Shown here: positions 23,268 to 35,942 of the stretch, one piece after another | How positions within the stretch are numbered: position 1 is the first letter of the stretch | How the letters are laid out: every line of letters begins with the position of its first letter | Source: Gamsiella multidivaricata | Taxonomy: Eukaryota > Mortierellomycota > Mortierellomycetes > Mortierellales > Mortierellaceae | Reading direction: 5' to 3' | Assembly (NCBI RefSeq): GCF_025024155.1 | Contig: NW_026251846.1 | Location: 1-53,518 of the forward strand | Length of the DNA stretch: 53,518 nucleotides | Program-made: the position numbers and the translations under genes | Notes under the pieces: generated by a model | Told to the model about the DNA's origin: nothing | The model's input: the letters and a program-made list of their open reading frames with translations, nothing else | Databases searched by the model: none

Positions 23268-23273
23268 AATAAA
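23268..23273 (+). terminator. polyadenylation signal AATAAA for OPI3
   Basis: AATAAA 74 nt after the OPI3 stop, in the space between the two convergent genes. Confidence 0.45.
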
Positions 23274-23398
23274 GGATGTTCTGATTTCGCACAAAATGAT
23301 GCGCAGACGATGCATGCCAACAGATCTGAAACTTTAGTCATTCATATTTAATAGATCGAAGATAGAAAAGGTCCCATATAGAGGTTTGCGCATGCTAT

Positions 23399-24588
<1,190 letters not shown>

Positions 24589-25016
24589 ATTTGTGGAACT
24601 GAAGTAGCAAGCAATTGAATGATAAACAAACGGGAGATACAGGGATAAAGGGCAAGCAAGGAGATGGATGGAAGTCAGCTGTGGAGGAAGGTGTATGGGT
24701 TGGAGGAGTGGGAGTCCAAGGGTATATGGAGAAGTGCTCGAAAGAAGGAGTAGGGAAAGAGAAAACAAAGCCAGGCCGCTTTTGGCCTCCATCGCCATGT
24801 GACCGTCGACAATCTTTGCCACCAATTTTTTTTGTATTCAGCCATACAACCAGCCATACCACCATGCGCACAGCAACAGAAGAGGGAGAGAACATATCCT
24901 TTACAACAAACAGCACAACACGCTTCATTTTTTTTTCTTTTTTTTTCAATTTGGGCCATTCAGCTAAAAGTTGATGGGAAGTTTATACATTTTTGAAGGA
25001 GAACAAAACAATAAAC
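24589..25016. other. intergenic between eS6 (3' end) and E2 (5' end)
   Basis: 428 bp carrying the eS6 3'UTR and the E2 promoter/5'UTR, both on the minus strand. Poly-T/poly-A runs lie at 24930-24950. No gene recognised. Confidence 0.55.
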
Positions 25017-26911
25017 TTAAGCCTTGTGGAGGGAGGAAGCACGACGCTTCTTGACCTCCTGGCGCTTCTCGGCAGCCTCCTTGACACGCTTGGCAAGAAG
25101 AGCCTTGTAGTCGGACTCGGCCTCCTTGGCGTTCTCGGCACGACGCTTCTTGAGAGCCAAGATGTGGCGCTTGCGCTGAAGGACAACGGGGGTGACCAAA
25201 CGCTGGATCTTGGGGGCCTTGGTGTAGGGCTTCTTCTCGGGGTTCTTAGGCTGAACCTCGCGACGGATGACAAACTTGCGGACATCATCATCCTTGGTCA
25301 AGTTCTAAAGACGGGGAAAGTCACAAAAGGAAGACAAAATATGGTCAGCACATACTTTTCACCGCAATGGAGTTTGTACTTCCCAATATCCGATGGTAGA
25401 AGGCCGTGTTTGTTAGGACCGAAAAAGTCATAATTTGAGATGACCGGCATACTGAATATAGTCCCGATATGCTCCTCGATAGTCTTCTCCAAGTCTGTTT
25501 GCTCTGTGCTCCCTTCATTCACTAAAAAGATATGGCCTGCGGGCAATGATCCTGTGCATCCCAATGATGCATTTCTTCCGATCCATATTTTGACTGTCTG
25601 TTCAATTGTACGTACGAAGAACTTGCGGATGTGGTTGGCACGCTTGGGTCCGAGACGCTTGGGGACGGTGGTGTCAGTGAGGCCGGGAAGGTCCTGCTCA
25701 CCCTGCTTGACGATGGTGACGGAGAGGACAGACATGTCGGAAGCGACGATGCATCCACGGACAGACTTGCGCTTGCGCTCACCAGTGCGGCGGGGGCGGT
25801 AGCACGAGTGGCCCTTGGACAACAGGAGGCGGACACGGGAGGGGAGGAGGACACCCTGCTTCATGGGGAAACCCTGCTTGTCGTTACCTCCGGTGATGCG
25901 GAAGACGTAGCCCTTGAACTCGTCGCCGAGGGAGTCGACGGCGACCTCAGCGGAGATGCGCTTGTCGTAGAAGATGCGGCTATATAATATAGCGCCGAAA
26001 AGACAGGGGTCCAGGTCAGAGGTTAGTCGCCGCCTGTAAGCACTGCTGCGTCTTCCGTGTGTTGTTAAAGGCTTTGGTTGTTGTTCAAGTTGGTGAGCAT
26101 AGTTGATACGCCATTGAGGCGGGACTGCCTCACTGAAACAAATAGAATCCGCTGCAGCCTGTTCAAGTTCGAGCACTTCGGCTGATCAACGCCCTGCACC
26201 TTGTTTGGTCCCATGTTGTGGACAGTCGAAATGCTTGCTCCAAGTGCTTATTAATCCTGCCGTTGCTGAATTCGTTTCTCGACAAAACTTACGTCTTGCG
26301 CTCATCATCGAAATCGATGGTCTTCTGGCAGCCAGTGGCTGGGTTGGCAATGTTCAACTGTTTGAGGGTAAGGAAAAAAAGAGAAAGATTCGTCAGTTGA
26401 GGAATCCTGTTGAAGGGTCGGCGACGAATAGTGTGATATAAAGAAACTAAGGCTGTGGAGGTGAAGCCGAAAGGATTGTCGTAGAGGGTGTTATGATAAC
26501 GCTTGTCGCCTTCGTACTAATCCCGAAAAGACTGAGAGCGCTTTGATGACTTTTTTTTGGCGCAGGGAGTTGATGGTTGTAGAAGGTCCAGCTCGGATTC
26601 ATAGCCCCATACAAACAGGTTGTCGAGTAATATTCACGAACATTGTGCAGAACGATCGGTAAGACGGATCCATGATTCCTCAGTCATGTTATAGAACATC
26701 TAGCTTCTTTTTGAGTCAAATCTATTTGACGATAGTCCCGCCATGAATTTTAAGGCGCTGGGGATGGCTGATGGGTGCTAGCGATGTCCTGATGAATGGA
26801 GACAGTGGATAGTTGAGATTGTTGTCCGGCGATGTAGTTCCTGGATGCAATCAAGGGATGGATGGATGATATGGTGTCGCACGGATCCAATGCGTGAGTT
26901 CGCACCTTCAT
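25017..26911 (-). CDS. RPS6: 40S ribosomal protein eS6
   Basis: Four exons: 26911-26906 (ATGAAG only), 26357-26293, 25979-25616, 25304-25017; 240 residues, normal for eS6. The tiny first exon is placed by analogy: eS6 begins MKLN, exon 2 begins [12 protein letters not shown], and ATGAAG|gtgcga at 26911 is preceded by a pyrimidine tract typical of ribosomal protein genes. Other blocks: [77 protein letters not shown]. The basic C-terminus ends [12 protein letters not shown], with the RRxSS target of S6 kinase/PKA-type kinases. Introns are long for this window (548, 313, 311 nt), common in ribosomal protein genes. Intron 3 happens to be open in frame (see findings). Confidence 0.93.
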
Positions 26912-26918
26912 TATGTAA

Positions 26919-26940
26919 AGGCCAGCAAAAAGAGGGAGCA
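26919..26940 (-). promoter_or_regulatory. pyrimidine-rich leader (TOP-like) of RPS6
   Basis: On the minus strand the bases just ahead of ATGAAG read gctccctctttttgctggcc. Such a tract is common at transcription starts of ribosomal protein genes; the actual start site is unknown. Confidence 0.4.
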
Positions 26941-29440
26941 AAACATTTTCTAGCTCCACTGGGATATATCCAAATCTGGCTCTAAGCCACGTACTTCCTG
27001 CACTTCCAGGTTGTGTGCAGCCAGCAAATGCCGCGTCTCTTGACTACGAGAAGACACAGCTTGAATAGCATGCGAAAATACTGAAGATAGAGATCTCAGA
27101 AGCCACAATACAGCTCTATGTTGTGCTATAGCGATATGCAATAAACGGCACTGCATTTTAGCAATAGCCAATGCTTTTGTCACTCTTAACAAAAATTCAT
27201 CACTCGATGGAGCAGACCTATATTTCTCTTGAGCCAAGGCAGCCTAGGATGCATCCGTAAACGTCGTAGGCATGCTGGCTTCTGATGAGTGCAAGAGGTC
27301 CTCATCCTACATCTGAATGTTATGGTCAAAAAAAAAAAAAAAAAAATAGTAAGAAAAGAAAAGAAAAAAAAAAAGAAAAAAAAAGAAAAAAAGTGAAAGG
27401 TAGAAGAAGACACAAAAAGCTTGTTGCAGCCATGTTATGAAAAATGTACATCCTAGTTATATTCATCTCTATTAATCCCGGAACGTCCACTTGTCACGAT
27501 TGTCTTGGAACGCGTTTTAGTTTTCCTACGGAGATCGAACGCGTCAGGACTGGCCTATCAGATCGTGTATAGAGTCAATTTTCGTAGTCCTGAGAACCAA
27601 GCATCTGAATGGGGATTTTATCTTTGACTGGAATTGAACGATGCCCTCAGCGGCAATGATCACATAAGCGTCTGCCCAAACAGTGTGCACAACATGCTGT
27701 GCGCGCGCTCTAATCGACCACGGACGCTTGGAATAGGTGTGGGGGGGCAATGTCCCCGTTCCTCCCGCCGCTTCCATTTTGAGCCATTCCCTGTCTCGTG
27801 AAAAAAAGGGTGTATTTGACGGTGAGTACACTGAATATCAGTCGATTGGATACAAACAATCAGCACCAATTTACAGTTTGGTGCACATGAACGTTTTGAC
27901 AGGGGTCAACTCTTGTGCTATCCGTTAGTCCGGTAGGCCAATAACACCCCGAGTGCCCGCATGCTAGCGGATGGAAAGGCATGCAAGACCCTCATGGAAT
28001 GGTGGGTTACTAAGGACGGGACCGTTTTGCATGAATGTGTGTACTGTACAAAAAAACAATCCAAGTTGAAAGGGAGAGGTCAATGCCGAGCAGACTGGAG
28101 GGTGCATGTGCAATCCATGAACAAGCAGGGCGAAAAATGGACCCATGGTGTTCTGCCAGGACAGACAGACAGGTGGTCAACCAAGCAATTGTGCAGATCG
28201 AACATGGCCATGGTTGCACCCTCCACAAATTCACAGAGCATATCTATTAGCCAGCGGCATCTTCGAGGCTATTTGCGCAGCTGCGGATCAATTTGTTGTA
28301 TTCGATTTTTTTTTTTCACAGGTCGTAAAGAGCACGGAACCACGCTGGTTGTGGAATCTGACAAATGCTGACAACTCAACACAGCGCTGCGGTCCAGATC
28401 ACCCCTTAGTCGCTTTCATTTCTTAAAGCACTCAGAACAATATCGTCGAACCTTTCTCTCTGTAATGGGAGCATCCTTTTGGCAGCCGATTCAACGTGGA
28501 ACGATTGTCTCATGTCTCCCAGGACACCAAGATACACAATGTCTCACACCGATCAAGCATTTTTCTCGAGGCCGGAAAGGACTCTAACCCTGCATCAGCG
28601 CAAATATGTGCTTGCAAACATACGCTGACAGACGCCTGCTTTTCCTCTTTATTCCCCCTGGTTCGACGGTTTTTTTTTTTTTTTTTTTTTTTTTCGTTTC
28701 ATTCCTATCTTCATGCTTTGGTGCATACTGTCTCCCACTCTCTACAAGTATTTTGTGCCAGTAAGTGGATGTGGATGTGTGTGTGTAGTTCATTTTCCTT
28801 GTTTGTACGCCCAAACACAATAAAGGTTGGTGGTGGACGATGGACTATGGAGTAAAAGAGACAGATTTGAGCGAGCTGATCAAAGAGAGCCCTCATTTCT
28901 TTTTCGTCTTGTTTGTTCTGAACCGTCTATGAGAGCAGCTTCCACCCCGCACCTTGTCTATCAGTCTGTGGACGTTTATATTTCCATGAGGACGATGGTT
29001 TCAAATACGATAGACTATCATGTTGATAAAGGCAGCGGGGATCCTCCGTTCCTGGTTGGTCAAACGTTGCTCGGTCTGCTCAGCAGTTTGAATCCGAGGC
29101 AGTTCAAAGGAAAGTGAGGCGAAGAAAAAAAACGATGTGCGTGTTGCTGAAAGCAATTACGGTCTGCAAATGCTCCGAGGGGCCTTCGCCTCCCATCCCA
29201 GGGGTGGTTTTGGAGGGAAAGGGGACCTGTCGCAAAGGAAACAGAGATGGAAATCAGAAGCGGGAATCTACAGCCAGATGATGCAGCTGTCTTGATCCGG
29301 TTGAGTCGATGAAGAGAAAGAATAAGGAGAAGGAGAGGACAGCCCTTTCCTTCTCGCATCGTTTTCAAAGACACGAGAGACGATGGATCGATCTTCCGCT
29401 CGGGAGTGTGCTCGTGAAGTGTGCATCCAGAGATGAAATC

Positions 29441-29464
29441 AAACAACAACAATAACAACAACAA

Positions 29465-29496
<32 letters not shown>

Positions 29497-29507
29497 ACAA
29501 CAACAAA
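29441..29507 (+). repeat. (CAA/CAG)n trinucleotide repeat
   Basis: An interrupted run of caa and cag triplets. It creates spurious poly-Asn, poly-Leu and poly-Cys frames on both strands. Confidence 0.9.
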
Positions 29508-30510
29508 CCCGTACCATCGATCGGTCATAGCAGCAACAACAACTACAGCAACAGGCCTTCTTACGCCCTCGTTGCATGGCTGCATGGGTGTGCGGATGAA
29601 TGTGCATGAATATCTACGAGAAGAGAAGAGAACAGGTGAGACAGGCCAGGCAGGCAGCAGCGGCACCCTCGACATTTACACTTCATATTAACACACCTCC
29701 AGCCCACCTCCACTGGGCCATCGTATAATCGATCGATCCTAACTTTCTTTTTTTCCCTCCTTTTCTCGTCCTTCTTTGTTTCCACGATCCGAGTCTTTCT
29801 CTTTCCCTTTCCCTCTCTCTGCTGCGACACCCTCTCCCACACACACGCTCTCTCTCACTCCCACAGTTTCTCTCTCCCCCCTTCTCTCCACTGTTCATTA
29901 AACTCTCCCACCACCACAACTACTCCTACTACTACTACTCCTACTCGGCACATTCACATTTCCATTCCCTCCTCGTCTTCTCTCGCCCCCTCGCTTCTTT
30001 ATTGCTCGTGCAACCTCCCTTTTGGCCCCTCCCTCCACCCCGTTGCCCTTGCCCTTGCCCCGCTATCCTGTGCAGACCCCTCTTACTCCTCTGCCCTTCC
30101 CGCTCTCTTCTCATTCCATCTCATTCCAGACCCCATTGTGTGCTGAACTCCGGGAACAATACCCCGCAACCCAACGGTCCGTCCTTCTTGGCAACAGTCT
30201 CTCCCACACAAAACCAAAACCAAAACCAGAAAAGGTACATCCTGCGCCCAGTCAGCAAGCAGTTCACACTCCACACCCGTTTTCAGAAAGAACATCACAC
30301 ACCCTCTTAGTATCATCTCTCCTCCTTCCCTACGCCTACGCCTGCAACGCCCAGAGCGTGTCCGATCCACCACTACCAGACCGCCTTTTTCCAGCTCCTT
30401 TTGCTCGTGTGCACATCTGATATACCCCTCTCCCCCTTGATCTACCTCCGTCTGGCTCTGTCTTTGTTTTGAACAAAAGAGCGAGTAAACGAGAGGATAA
30501 GAGCGTGTGC

Positions 30511-30540
30511 TGGATTGGATTGGATTGGATTGGATTGGAT
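30511..30540 (+). repeat. (TGGAT)6 pentanucleotide repeat
   Basis: Six perfect tggat units in the putative leader of the GATA-type gene. Confidence 0.9.
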
Positions 30541-30599
30541 CTTTATTGTTATGGTTAGCGGCATGTACAATGTTGCATTGTGCATGGTGCATTGTCTGA

Positions 30600-30600
<1 letters not shown>

Positions 30601-30630
<30 letters not shown>
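30601..30630 (+). repeat. (TG)n dinucleotide repeat
   Basis: About 15 tg units with one interruption (tgtgcg), 60 bp after the pentanucleotide repeat. Confidence 0.9.
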
Positions 30631-31338
30631 AGAGTGTGTTGGGTTGTCTCGTTTTGTTTTGTCGTAATCGATGTTCGAGTCTCTCTTTCCTGGAAGTGCT
30701 CTCGTTGCTTATGATCGTCCATCTGTTTTATTCGTCTTTATTAGTTTCTTTTCGGGACAATATCATCGAATTAAACACCATCGTGGAATAGTGCCATACC
30801 ACACGCATCCGTCGTTTGTCGTTGTTTGTGGTCGCTGGAGGTTGTTCATCGGTCGCCAGTCGTCTTTCTTTGTATACGTAAGGATATAGAGCCATCTCGT
30901 GTGGTTCCCCCCCCCCCCTCCCTGTCAAAAGGTCAAAGGTCGATCTCTTTTTATTTTTGCACAAGACGCGGGTATAAACAGAAGCATTGGAGGAAAAAAA
31001 AAAAAAAAAAAAAAAAACGTGCTCAAATGTGGTAACATGTACCCCGCTGTCGGTCGAAGTACCGCCTCCCTGTCCGCCTTTCCCCTTCCAGGCTGTGTCT
31101 GTTGCTACTCCTGTCTTGTCTGGTCGGGTCTTAGTTGGGCCTAGTCAATCTCTTTTTGATCCCATGGCAACATATCTCTCCCCCGAAGGATCATCATCAT
31201 CATCACCACCACAGGAGATGTGTGTATATCAGCACCTTTCTGCTCCCATCCCCCTTGGGGTCCGCTTTTCCCCTAACATCTATTGTTATCACTTCACTTC
31301 CCTATTCAGATCTAGGCGAATATACATCTCCAATCATC

Positions 31339-34300
31339 ATGTCCACTGGAACAACTGCCGCAGCCCTGCCCTCCTCAACGGACTCCTCCACGCGCTCTGA
31401 ATCACCGCCGAAGAAATACCGAGTCAGTCTCAGCAAGATCCAGGCACTCACCGCCCAGGGCAAAGCACGTCTCTCCCCCGAGGAGATCCATCTCTTCCAG
31501 CAGCGGGGGTTTCTCCGATCCGAAACCGCCTCCCAGGCCCTGGCAACCATATGCGAGACGGCGGCGGCGCCCGATCCTGCAGCACTCCCAACACCATATC
31601 CTCCTACACTGTTGCACAAGCTCCAGTCCTCAGAACATTCGTCTCTTAATGAAGTATTCCGAGCGAAATCTCTTTCGCGCACAGTAACCTCGAAGCAGGC
31701 GGCTCAGGTCGCAACCCTGGGTAGCTCCACTACCTCCAATAAGCACTCCACTCGGACAGAGGCGAGGGCCAGCAAACAAACCCATCCGCCTTTCCACAAC
31801 CAGATCTTCGAGGATACCTGCTCACATCTCCATCCAACCCACCCAGATATCGTTGTCCGGACCTCAGGCAGCCCATCCATGGACATCTCTACGAGTTTTC
31901 GCCGCCATTCAGAATGCCTGCCCAATCCCAGCACGCGCCAGACTGGAAGATCCGCCTCGCTCTCAACGCTGTCCTCATACTCAACACTAGCCTCGGTTCC
32001 TCACGTCTCACAATCCACTCTATTGACCCTTCCTGATCCAAATACGATATCTATGGGTCGCACTCCAAGTGATCTCGACAACCGCAGGCGTTCCTCAATG
32101 TCGCCTGCTCCAGTCGTGCCCTCACCCTTGGGGCTACGTACCGTCCTTTATGCTGCCTCTCCAGCTCTCACCCTGTACTCGTTGCCTACAACCTCGATCG
32201 ACGAAGCAGCCGTTGGACCCCCAGTGTCCCACACGACGGCCATGGATGCATTCCAATTCCCAGCCACGGCGCCATCCCCTACCCAGACCGCTATTTCGAC
32301 TTTCCGAATAGCTCAAACCTATCCTTCTGCTGCGCCTACTGCGTCATCTCCTCTCATATCTACGTCAAGCCCCACTTTACCCGCCACGCCTACGGCTATG
32401 AGATCAAAGAGGAAGAGTATCCCGATGCGATCTCCAAGCTGGACTGATTCCCAAGAGCTATCACCAGGTGTGATTTTCCAGATGCCGTTTGGTTACCTTC
32501 GTTCGGCAAAATCACCTTCGTTGACCGGCTCCGAGGATGGAACGGCAGGCAACACACCTCCTTCGCATTATCCCTCCCCGGCCTCTTCCATACGCCGCTC
32601 GGTATCTGGTCCGGACGTCTCTGAACACAATCTCTTTAACGGACAGACGACGCCTGCCTCCCCTCTCACGCGATCAGGTCTTGGGATCCGTGTACAGGAG
32701 GACTATTCAGAACAGGAAGCGACCCATCCTCTCGATCAGCCAATCAATTTATCGAACCAGGACGCCTCAGTAGAACAAGCGAGTGTATCCGATGAGAGTG
32801 ATTTGGGTCAGGATCCAGCTGTTAATGGCCAAGGGGCTTCTACAGCGATGGAAACTGATGAACAGATCAGTCAGGACAGCATGCCGACACCTCCTTCGAC
32901 CTCAACTGTTTCCGCGACTCTGAGGATGGAAACACCAAATGGAGGCACGAGTAACCCCAGACATGTTCTCGACACTCCTCAGAGCGAGAAGGCGCAGCAA
33001 AACGTCGAGTCTATCGCTGTCAGTGTCATCGTCACCGCTATGGAAATTGCAACTCCACAACCACAGCATGCGAGCATTGACTTGAAAGAGACAGATCCGC
33101 AGCGCGAGGGTTCCAAAGATTCACCAACTATAGCGCAGGAGGATGATCCGTCGCTGTTGCCTTTATGGGCCCAGAGGTGGTTGAGTATTCGGAGACAATC
33201 ATTGATCCCCCGCAACGAGCTGGATTTTGTGAAGGGGTCAGGAATTCTCCCGCCACCAAGTACGGACCTCGTCATTCCCGGAGGAGCAAGAATCAAGGCC
33301 TACCCTCCACTTCTCTCCGATTTTGTCAAGTTCCAGGAGGAACTCGAGGCGAAGCAGACGGAGCAGGACTCGGAGATGGCTGCTCAGAATGGCGGATCTA
33401 ATGGAGGCAAGCGCCGAAAGGCTGGTGCTGGAAAAGGCAGGGGATCGATCAGTACACAGGGAGCACGGCAGGACGACGACGCAGATGAGTACGTTGGAGC
33501 AGATCAGATTCATTCAACCAGCTTGAAGAGACGTCGATCGAGTCATACCATCCAAGAGGCTGATGTCCTGGAGGAAGGCGATTTCCACGGCCCAGGCAGA
33601 GGTACTTCACGCCACAGACGACGAGCGCATGGTGTGGATGGTCACGGATCGTTCTCTCCCTCGATCTCTCCACCAGCTCAGGACGAGGCGGCATACCAGC
33701 AAAATAACCATGCCTCCAGTCAACCCATGAAGCTCGGCTCACCTGTGGAGCTGTCATCCTCGACCTTTGAACGTGGCTCATTGCGACGAGGCCCAAAGGG
33801 CAAAGACAAACTGACAGCCAAGGCTCGACAAACTGCGGGAGGTCGCCACGACCACAGGGATCTATCCTGGGAGGAGCCACACGATATCGAGGACGAGGAG
33901 CAATACCTTGACGGCTACTCTGATGCTGAAGGGCGCTTGCGCAGTATATCTAATCAGCGTCGGGCGTCCATTACCGCCTCGACGTCGGGACCCAGAGAGA
34001 AGGGCAAGGGCAAGAAAGACACCAGGCTGACGCAGAAAAGGATTGGTGGAAAGAACTTTGCTGTTGATCCGAACGATACAGAGGAGGAAAACAGTCGAGT
34101 GGAATTTCTGCAGGCCCACGATAGGGAACGTTATCATGCAGGTTCCTATGGTGTTATTCCTGTTTCGGAAGCAGAATTCGAGGCGATACGTGCTCGCGAG
34201 ATCATGGACCTCCAGCGATCGGGACGCGGATATCATCAGTTCAAGACACTGAAGCCCCTTTTGAACGCCATTCAATCCGAGGATGAAAGCGTTGGCGAAT

Positions 34301-35381
34301 CGTCTCTGGATGGTAGATCACGCAAGGGTAATGCTGCTGGTCGAGGAGGTTACCTCAACAACAACATCAATAACAGAGTCAATGGTGGGCTTGAGGCAGC
34401 GCGCAAGCGATCCATCCAAGAGGAGGTTAGCGATCTATCGTCGAGCGTATCCAAGAAGGCCAAACACAATATCACTAAGGCATCTAGGAAGGGTGGATCG
34501 CATGCCGATGTTGGTACAGGTGGACCCAAACGAGGACGCAAGGCTGGAGATGCAAGGCATTCTATCCATGGATCCAACGACGAATCTTTGGCTATGGCAG
34601 AGGCTCTGATGGAGATGCACGATGGAACTGTGGATGACGACGAAACTGAAGACGAATTTGTTCCCTACAGAGGCGGAGTCGATGATGATCACAGCGACAG
34701 CCAGGATGATCGCGAGGCATCTGGAGGAAGACTTCACGAACGAGTGATGCATCAGGACAAGGCAGTTAATCAGAAGCGCGCAAATGGCAAGATGTCTACG
34801 CCCAAGACGTTGAAGACTGCCGCCGCTACTGCTGGAGGAACAACATCACCGCAGCAGCCCAAGAAAAAGAAGCCGACGGTTGCAGATCCATCCAAGCTCA
34901 AGCAGCATAACAAGGCTAAGGTTTCCATCTCTGGTGCGGGACACCATGGAGGATCAATCTTTAGCATGGCTGGACAAGGTTTTGGACATGGAGCGACTAC
35001 AACCGCTTCGTCTAAGCACTGTGAAGCATGCGGAGCAAATGACACGCCGTGCTGGCGACCTGGATATATCGTTAACACCGTCCTGTGCAACTCATGCGGA
35101 CTGAGGTATACTTGATTCCTGTCGTCCTTTTTGGAGGGAGAGGTGGCCGCTGAAGCTCGGTGAAGATGATGTTGACTAAATCTTTATTTTTTTTTTGTTG
35201 ATGGTGAAATAGATACAAAAAGTCGAATGTGTTTTGTACAAAGGTTGAGTGCAAGTACATTCCTCTCAAGACAGAGTATGCGAGTATGGAGGCTGACCGC
35301 GTCAAGCACGAGCGCGACCATCTCGTCTGCATCCAGTGCAAGGGACGTGTCGCGCTTCCCATTCCCAAGGAAGCATCCTAA
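31339..35381 (+). CDS. large disordered nuclear protein with a single C-terminal GATA-type zinc finger
   Basis: Two exons, 31339-35105 and 35213-35381 (phase 2), 1,311 residues. I chose ATG 31339 (MSTGTTAAALPSS); the frame is open further upstream but codes for implausible His/Ser runs in leader sequence. Most of the protein is Ser/Pro/Thr-rich or charged and probably disordered. Near residue 30 is a short helical block, YRVSLSKIQALTAQGKARLS. A further block near residue 610 (LPLWAQRWLSIRRQSLIPRN and YPPLLSDFVKFQEELEAK) looks conserved. The finger is CEACGANDTPCWRPG then LCNSCGLRYKKSNVFC, C-x2-C...C-x2-C, with the intron inside it; extra CxxC pairs follow (VCIQCKGR). GATA-type fingers bind (A/T)GATA(A/G) or act in chromatin complexes; the WRPG in place of the common WRR(G) makes specificity uncertain. 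I do not recognise an orthologue by name. Confidence 0.85.
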
Positions 35382-35942
35382 TTTCTATTCCTTTATTTTT
35401 ATTGTCTTCGACACCTTCTTTCCCTCCTTCACATCTTTGATATTTTTTTACTCTCCACTCTTTACTATTTTATTTATTCTACTCATTATTATCTTTACCC
35501 CTACCCACCCACCTTTGTATTGATATTTGTTATATTATTTTCTTTTCTTGCGAAGGCATACTGACTGTCTCGGGAGAACACGTCTTTTTTTTTTTTTTTT
35601 CGCCACTAATTTGTAATCATTTAGTTTATTTTATTTTTATGTCATAAGCCCACTCACACTCACTACTCGCTACTCGCCTAACTTTTTTCCTTCACCTTTT
35701 TTCGATCCGCCATATACCATGCCCCCCCTCCTCCCTCATATTGGCATGCTCTTTGTTATGATCACCCTTCCCTTTATTCCTTAAAACGTCCTTTTATGAA
35801 GCCTAGCCCTAAATAAACCAAGTTGTTCTCGAAAACCAATTAGTTACTATTATAGTTTAGGGATGAATGCCCGATCCACTCTACTTTGTTCTATTTATTT
35901 TTTGCTTTGACCACGCAGACAGATATATTTGGTTTCTTAGTT
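35382..35942. other. intergenic between GATA-type gene and monooxygenase (convergent)
   Basis: 561 bp of T-rich 3'UTR-like sequence, including an 18-base T run near 35587. The genes on both sides end here. No ORF of note. Confidence 0.6.
35812..35817 (+). terminator. polyadenylation signal AATAAA, GATA-type gene
   Basis: AATAAA about 430 nt after the stop codon; implies a long 3'UTR if used. Confidence 0.35.

Larger units (their letters stand above)
26941..31338. other. 4.4-kb gene-poor region upstream of the GATA-type gene
   Basis: No ORF here has recognisable family similarity. It is rich in poly-A and poly-T runs (27329-27347, 28670-28694, 30992-31017) and in trinucleotide, pentanucleotide and dinucleotide repeats. 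From about 29690 to 31330 it becomes markedly pyrimidine-rich (CT/CCT tracts), as in long fungal 5' leaders, so much of it is probably promoter and 5'UTR of the plus-strand gene at 31339. I searched by eye for tRNA and snRNA signatures and saw none. Confidence 0.5.

Noticed and set aside
25298..26176. 292-residue minus-strand frame that looks like one gene
   Set aside because: It is eS6 exon 3 plus parts of introns 2 and 3 that happen to be open; clean splice sites and the eS6 alignment show the true structure.
27961..28371. 136-residue plus frame with CVYC
   Set aside because: No family similarity, no codon bias and overlapping frames on both strands; not supported as a gene.
29365..29675. 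Poly-Cys, poly-Leu, poly-Asn and poly-Val frames
   Set aside because: All arise from the CAA/CAG trinucleotide repeat read in different frames.
31135..31338. Upstream extension of the GATA-type protein
   Set aside because: No ATG at its start, and it codes for a His run from a CAT/CAC repeat in leader sequence; ATG 31339 is preferred.
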